Assembly (NCBI GenBank): GCA_964640125.1
Contig: CAZXGG010000066.1
Span: 1 to 20,051 of the forward strand
Direction: 5' to 3'
DNA length: 20,051 nucleotides
From: G020353115 sp964640125
Lineage (GTDB): Bacteria; Bacteroidota; Bacteroidia; Bacteroidales; VadinHA17
A program made the translations under genes and the position numbers. Every line of letters starts with the position of its first letter. Positions within the stretch are counted from its first letter, which is position 1. This document shows, in pieces, positions 15,951-20,051 of this stretch. Below the pieces are notes generated by a model. It was given only the letters and a program-made list of their open reading frames with translations, did not search any database and was not told the DNA's origin.

Positions 15951-18900
15951 GGTTCATGCTTTTCGATTCACTTGAGATAAAGAGATAGACAGCTGGTACT
16001 ACATACAACGAAAGGAATGTAGCGAGAGTCAGCCCCCCAATAACGGCAATCCCCATTGCCACACGGCTTTGAGCGCCTTCACCCCAACCCAGAGCAAGAG
16101 GCATTACCCCGAGTATGGTTGACAGGCTGGTCATCAAAATAGGTCTGAACCTGGCAGCGGCTGAATAACGGATTGCATCAAATTTGCTCATTCCGGCTAC
16201 TTTACGCTGATTGGCAAACTCAACAATAAGGATACCGTTTTTAGATACGAGGCCTAATAACATGATTATACCAATCTGGCTGAAGATGTTCATGGTAATA
16301 TCGAAATACCACATAAACAGGAGTGCTCCGGTAAGAGCCAGCGGAACAGTCATCATTACGATTATCGGGTCTTTAAAACTCTCGAATTGAGCCGATAGAA
16401 CAAGAAAAATCAGCACGAGAGCCAAAAGGAAGGCGAACATCAGGCTGGAGGAGCTTTCAACGAAGTCTTTAGAGTCACCTGCGAGTGCGGTCCTGAATGT
16501 ATCATCGAGCACTCTGGCTGCGATTTTATCCATCTCTTCTAAGCCCTGGCTGATGGTTTTTCCCTCTGCCAGCCCGGAATATACAGTGGCCGCCACAAAA
16601 CGGTTGTAACGGTATAACTGCGGTGGTGCTGTGGACTCCTCCAATGTGACAAAATTGTCAAGTTGAACCATATGGCCACTACTGTTTCTGATATACAATG
16701 ATTTGAGATCAAGCGGTTTATTCCGGTCTTCCCTGGCCAATTCTCCCAAAATCTGGTATTGCTTACCGTTCATAATAAAATAGCCAAATCGCTGCCCACT
16801 GAGCGCCAACTGTAACGTTTGCCCGATATTCTGGGTTGAAACCCCCAGGAGGTTTGCTTTATCCCGGTTTATCACAATCTGTAGTTCCGGTTTGGTAAAC
16901 TTCAGATTAACATCGGCCATAACGAACGTTGGATTGTTGTTTACTTCGGCCATAAATGCTGGTATTATTTCCCGAAGTTTTTCGATGTTGGGCGCCTGAA
17001 GCACATACTGGATGGGTAGTCCTGCACGCCGGCCACCAAAGGTCGATTGCTGGATCACGTTGGCACGGGCGCGGGTTTTTTTCCGGAGTTCTGCTGTTAA
17101 CTGATTGGCTATTTCTTGTTGAGATCTTTTCCTTTCAGAGGGCTCAACAAGCAGGATACGGACAAAACCACCTCCTCCCCTGACCATGATCGTTATCTTG
17201 TCATACTCGGGAATAATCTGTTCTGCCAGTTCTCCGACTTCTTCCACATAACTGAGATTGAACTCGTACGTGGCACCTTCCTGCGAGGTAATGCTCACAT
17301 TCATCTGCGACCTGTCTTCAAGGGGAGCCATTTCGGCTGGAATATTCTTCCATAAAATAAAAATCAGGAAAACTGACAATGCAAGAATGATCAATGAGAT
17401 GTATTTTTTACGAAGGAACGAATCGAGTGAATTCTGATAGGCTCTGTTCAAAGCCACAAAAAATTTTTCCGTATAATTATAAGCTTTGCTTCTCTTGTGT
17501 CTTGTTTTCAGTAATTTCGTTGAAAGCATGGGGGTTAGAGAAAGTGCCACAAAAGAGGATATAGCAACAGCACCGGCAATTACAATGCTAAATTCCCTGA
17601 AAAGCCTTCCCGTCATGCCTTCCAGAAATACAATGGGAATAAATACCGAAACAAGTGTAATGGTTGTCGAAATAATGGCAAAAAATATTTCGTTCGATCC
17701 TGCAATCCCGGCTTCAAAAGGTGTCATACCCTTCTCTATTTTCACATAAATATTCTCCATCATAACAATGGCATCGTCAACCACCAAACCAATAGAAAGG
17801 ACGATGGCCAGCAATGTGAGTACGTTGATGGTAAAACCGGCAATGTACATGATGAAAAATGAACCGATCAAAGAAACAGGGATAACAAGTATTGGAATGA
17901 TGGTGGTTCGCCAGTCGCGAAGGAAGACAAAAATGATAACCACTACAAGAAAGAAGGCAAGGAATATGGTGCGTTGAACTTCACTAATTGAGGAGCGTAT
18001 GTATTTTGTATTATCGAAACCAACATCATATTCCACATCATCGGGTAGATCTTTCTTAATGAACTCGAGCCTGTTGTAAAGTTCATCCACGATCTCAATA
18101 TGGTTAGCGCCTGGTTGAGGAACAATAACCGCTGCAACCATGGGTATGCCGTTCACTTTCATAATTCCGCGCAAATCCTGAGGGCCTAATTCGGCACGGC
18201 CAATATCACTGACCCGTACAATCTGGTCACCGGATTGGCGCAAAATCAGGCTGTTGAATTCCTGTGGCGTGGTCATTAGCCCCAAGGCTCTAATGGTGAG
18301 TTCGGTAGAAGTACCTTCGATACTTCCTGCCGGAAGTTCAACGTTTTCACGTAAGATGGCATTTCTTACGTCAAGAGGCGTCATCTGGTAGCCTGCCAGT
18401 TTTGCCGGGTCGAGCCAGATGCGCATGGCATACCGTTTTTCACCCCAGATCATAACAGCACTAACCCCTGAAATGGTTTGCAACTGCTCCTTAAATGTCA
18501 ACTCCGCAATTTCGGAAAGTTCAAGGAGTGACCGTTGAGGGCTTGTGACAGCTACCATCATAATCGGGCTTGCGTCTGCATCGGCTTTTGAAACCGTTGG
18601 TGGATCACAGTCCCGAGGCAGACGGCGTTGAGCCTGAGATACCTTGTCGCGAACATCGTTGGCAGCAGTCTCCATATCCACTGTCAACTGAAACTCAACA
18701 CTAATGCTGCTGCGCCCCTGGCTACTTCGGCTGGTCAACGTGCGAATTCCCGGAATACCATTGATCGATTGCTCCAGCGGTTCCGTAATTTGTGTTTCAA
18801 TCACATCGGAGTTTGCACCCGGATACGATGTGCTAACCGATATAATGGGCGGGTCGACGCTGGGAAACTCCCTTACTCCCAGGTAGAACAGTCCGATAGC

Positions 18901-18975
18901 CCCAAACAGGAGAATTACCATCGAAAATACGGTGGCCAGAACAGGACGGTTTATGCTTACAGATGACAGGCTCAT
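15904..18975 (-). CDS. RND family efflux pump (AcrB/MexB-like inner membrane transporter)
   Basis: 1023 residues, normal for the hydrophobe/amphiphile efflux (HAE1-like) branch. The N-terminus is typical (SINRPVLATVFSMVILLFGAIG gives helix 1, followed by the REFPSVDPP periplasmic entry). The proton relay is intact: D400-D401 in helix 4 (GLVVDDAIVMMENIY) and K912 in helix 10 (LLGLVSKNGILIVEF). Two large periplasmic loops (about 35-335 and 555-860) form the porter and docking domains. The DD/K set argues against a metal-ion (CusA-type) pump. It probably exports drugs, bile-like compounds, dyes or lipophilic metabolites through the TolC-like channel. Its ATG overlaps the stop of the membrane fusion protein by four bases (ATGA), and its own end overlaps the TolC-like gene by 47 nt, so the three genes form one operon. 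Confidence 0.95.
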   Translation of the reverse strand: MSLSSVSINRPVLATVFSMVILLFGAIGLFYLGVREFPSVDPPIISVSTSYPGANSDVIETQITEPLEQSINGIPGIRTLTSRSSQGRSSISVEFQLTVDMETAANDVRDKVSQAQRRLPRDCDPPTVSKADADASPIMMVAVTSPQRSLLELSEIAELTFKEQLQTISGVSAVMIWGEKRYAMRIWLDPAKLAGYQMTPLDVRNAILRENVELPAGSIEGTSTELTIRALGLMTTPQEFNSLILRQSGDQIVRVSDIGRAELGPQDLRGIMKVNGIPMVAAVIVPQPGANHIEIVDELYNRLEFIKKDLPDDVEYDVGFDNTKYIRSSISEVQRTIFLAFFLVVVIIFVFLRDWRTTIIPILVIPVSLIGSFFIMYIAGFTINVLTLLAIVLSIGLVVDDAIVMMENIYVKIEKGMTPFEAGIAGSNEIFFAIISTTITLVSVFIPIVFLEGMTGRLFREFSIVIAGAVAISSFVALSLTPMLSTKLLKTRHKRSKAYNYTEKFFVALNRAYQNSLDSFLRKKYISLIILALSVFLIFILWKNIPAEMAPLEDRSQMNVSITSQEGATYEFNLSYVEEVGELAEQIIPEYDKITIMVRGGGGFVRILLVEPSERKRSQQEIANQLTAELRKKTRARANVIQQSTFGGRRAGLPIQYVLQAPNIEKLREIIPAFMAEVNNNPTFVMADVNLKFTKPELQIVINRDKANLLGVSTQNIGQTLQLALSGQRFGYFIMNGKQYQILGELAREDRNKPLDLKSLYIRNSSGHMVQLDNFVTLEESTAPPQLYRYNRFVAATVYSGLAEGKTISQGLEEMDKIAARVLDDTFRTALAGDSKDFVESSSSLMFAFLLALVLIFLVLSAQFESFKDPIIVMMTVPLALTGALLFMWYFDITMNIFSQIGIIMLLGLVSKNGILIVEFANQRKVAGMSKFDAIRYSAAARFRPILMTSLSTILGVMPLALGWGEGAQSRVAMGIAVIGGLTLATFLSLYVVPAVYLFISSESKSMNHEPNNPDKVEITEKN

Positions 18976-20051
18976 AGTTCAGAAATTGCTACGGATTCGT
19001 TGGTAACTAGTGTATCAAGCTGAACTGGGATATTATGCCGCAATTGCAAAATGGCTGTGGTAAGCAAGGTATCCCCGAAATTCAGTCCGCTTCTGATCTG
19101 AATGTGCGATGCGGTTCGCAGGCCGGTAGTCACCCGGACCTCAGCAGCCTTGCCATTTCTTAATATGAATACCTTATCTCCATCCATTTCGGGAATGATC
19201 GCTTCCGTTGGAACCGATATGGTGTTTTCTATCTGCGACAAGAGTGCCCTGACACTGGCAAAGCGGCCCGGTTTTAGTTCCTCGTTGCTATTGGGATAAA
19301 TAGCCCTGGCAACTATGGTACGTGTGTCCATGTCTACTTTGGGCTCGACAGCGTAAACATTGGCTGTGAAAGTTTTGGGAATACCATCGATGACAAATGA
19401 AATAGTGAATCCGGGAGTAACTTCACCGGCATAACGTTCTGGAATGGAGAACTCAATTTTTAGCGGAATGATCTTGACCAGCCTGACTATTTTGGTTTGA
19501 GTGGTGGCAAAGGCCCCTTCGCTGATCATGCGCAATCCGACTATCCCATCAAAAGGTGCCCTTAATTCTGTTTCGGAAATACGGGCTTCAATCAACATGA
19601 TATCGGCTTCAAGAGATTGTAGCTCGGTGGAAACCTGGTCATAGCTTTCACGGCTTATTGCATCACGTTCGAGTAACTGGCGCTGCCGAAACTCACGCTC
19701 TTCAGTGAGCTTATGCTGTGCCTGGAGTTTTAACAATTGCGCCTGTAAAGGCCTGTCGTTGATTTTAGCCAGTAATTCGCCCTTTTTAACCCTTGTTCCT
19801 TCTTTGAAAAAAATGCCCACGACTTTGCCTGAAGTTTCAAACGAGAGTTCAACTTCCTCATCGGGAATTAATGAACCGGTGCTATAAATAAGCTCGTTCA
19901 TCTGGGTCGGGACAATGATATAGCCACTGGCGAGCAACGGTTGACCGCCCCGTCCCATACCCTGGCTACGTGCTGGTTGGCCTGTTTCTAAATCAGAATC
20001 CGATTTTAACGCAGGTTTTATCTTGGGGTAAAGAATGATCCCAAGTAGTAC
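18972..20051 (-). CDS. RND membrane fusion protein (HlyD/AcrA-like adaptor), 5' partial
   Basis: The frame stays open to the window edge, giving 359 visible residues. The true start lies outside, and the ATG at 19958 is internal because coding continues upstream with a hydrophobic anchor-like stretch (VLLGIILYP). The visible order is typical: membrane anchor, a Gly-rich linker (GMGRGGQP), a first barrel-sandwich half (VELSFETSGKVVGIFFKEG and KKGELLAKI), an alpha-helical hairpin of about 60 residues, the second lipoyl half (LRAPFDGIVGLRMISEGAF), a beta-barrel, and the membrane-proximal domain (SVPTEAIIPEMDGDKVFIL). It joins the RND pump to the TolC-like channel across the periplasm. Its stop overlaps the pump start by four bases, so the two are translationally coupled. 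Confidence 0.93.
   Translation of the reverse strand, partial: VLLGIILYPKIKPALKSDSDLETGQPARSQGMGRGGQPLLASGYIIVPTQMNELIYSTGSLIPDEEVELSFETSGKVVGIFFKEGTRVKKGELLAKINDRPLQAQLLKLQAQHKLTEEREFRQRQLLERDAISRESYDQVSTELQSLEADIMLIEARISETELRAPFDGIVGLRMISEGAFATTQTKIVRLVKIIPLKIEFSIPERYAGEVTPGFTISFVIDGIPKTFTANVYAVEPKVDMDTRTIVARAIYPNSNEELKPGRFASVRALLSQIENTISVPTEAIIPEMDGDKVFILRNGKAAEVRVTTGLRTASHIQIRSGLNFGDTLLTTAILQLRHNIPVQLDTLVTNESVAISEL

Overview
The window looks like chromosomal DNA of a member of the Bacteroidota. The reasons are indirect but agree: the FtsX/MacB-type permease, the GH127 lipoprotein and the Sec-exported S9 and CocE-type hydrolases are typical of that phylum, most starts lack a Shine-Dalgarno sequence, and an NtrC-type response regulator is paired with a short membrane-bound kinase. 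No phylogenetic marker gene is present, so a finer placement is not supported.

Layout. Positions 1-1785 (+) hold the 3' end of a heme-copper-oxidase-type subunit II followed by its subunit I. The CuA ligands are missing from subunit II, and the usual active-site His of helix VI is Asp in subunit I. This points to an NO-reductase-like enzyme rather than a classical oxidase. Positions 1786-2009 are a hairpin-rich convergent gap. Positions 2010-6276 (-) are a two-gene unit: a secreted S9 peptidase followed by a GH127-type lipoprotein glycosidase. Positions 6277-6682 are a gene-free gap with four small hairpins, bounded by 20-nt inverted repeats. Positions 6683-9389 (-) are a two-component system in which regulator and kinase overlap by 11 nt. 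Positions 9390-9578 are the divergent control region, with a TGTTCA-type palindrome. Positions 9579-14226 (+) hold a TPR-CocE/NonD-type hydrolase and an ABC-type permease without an ATPase gene. Positions 14227-14594 are a second hairpin-rich gap. Positions 14595-20051 (-) are an RND efflux operon read as membrane fusion protein (5'-truncated by the window), RND pump, TolC-like channel, with overlapping reading frames.

How the genes fit together. The RND operon is a complete tripartite pump apart from the first residues of the adaptor. The two-component system faces the hydrolase/permease pair and may control it through the palindrome between them, but that link is inference. The most unusual item is the oxidase-like pair at the left edge. 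The second is the set of short hairpins with a three-base loop (CC-GNT-GG on one strand) found in two separate gaps, which resemble REP-type or MITE-like elements.
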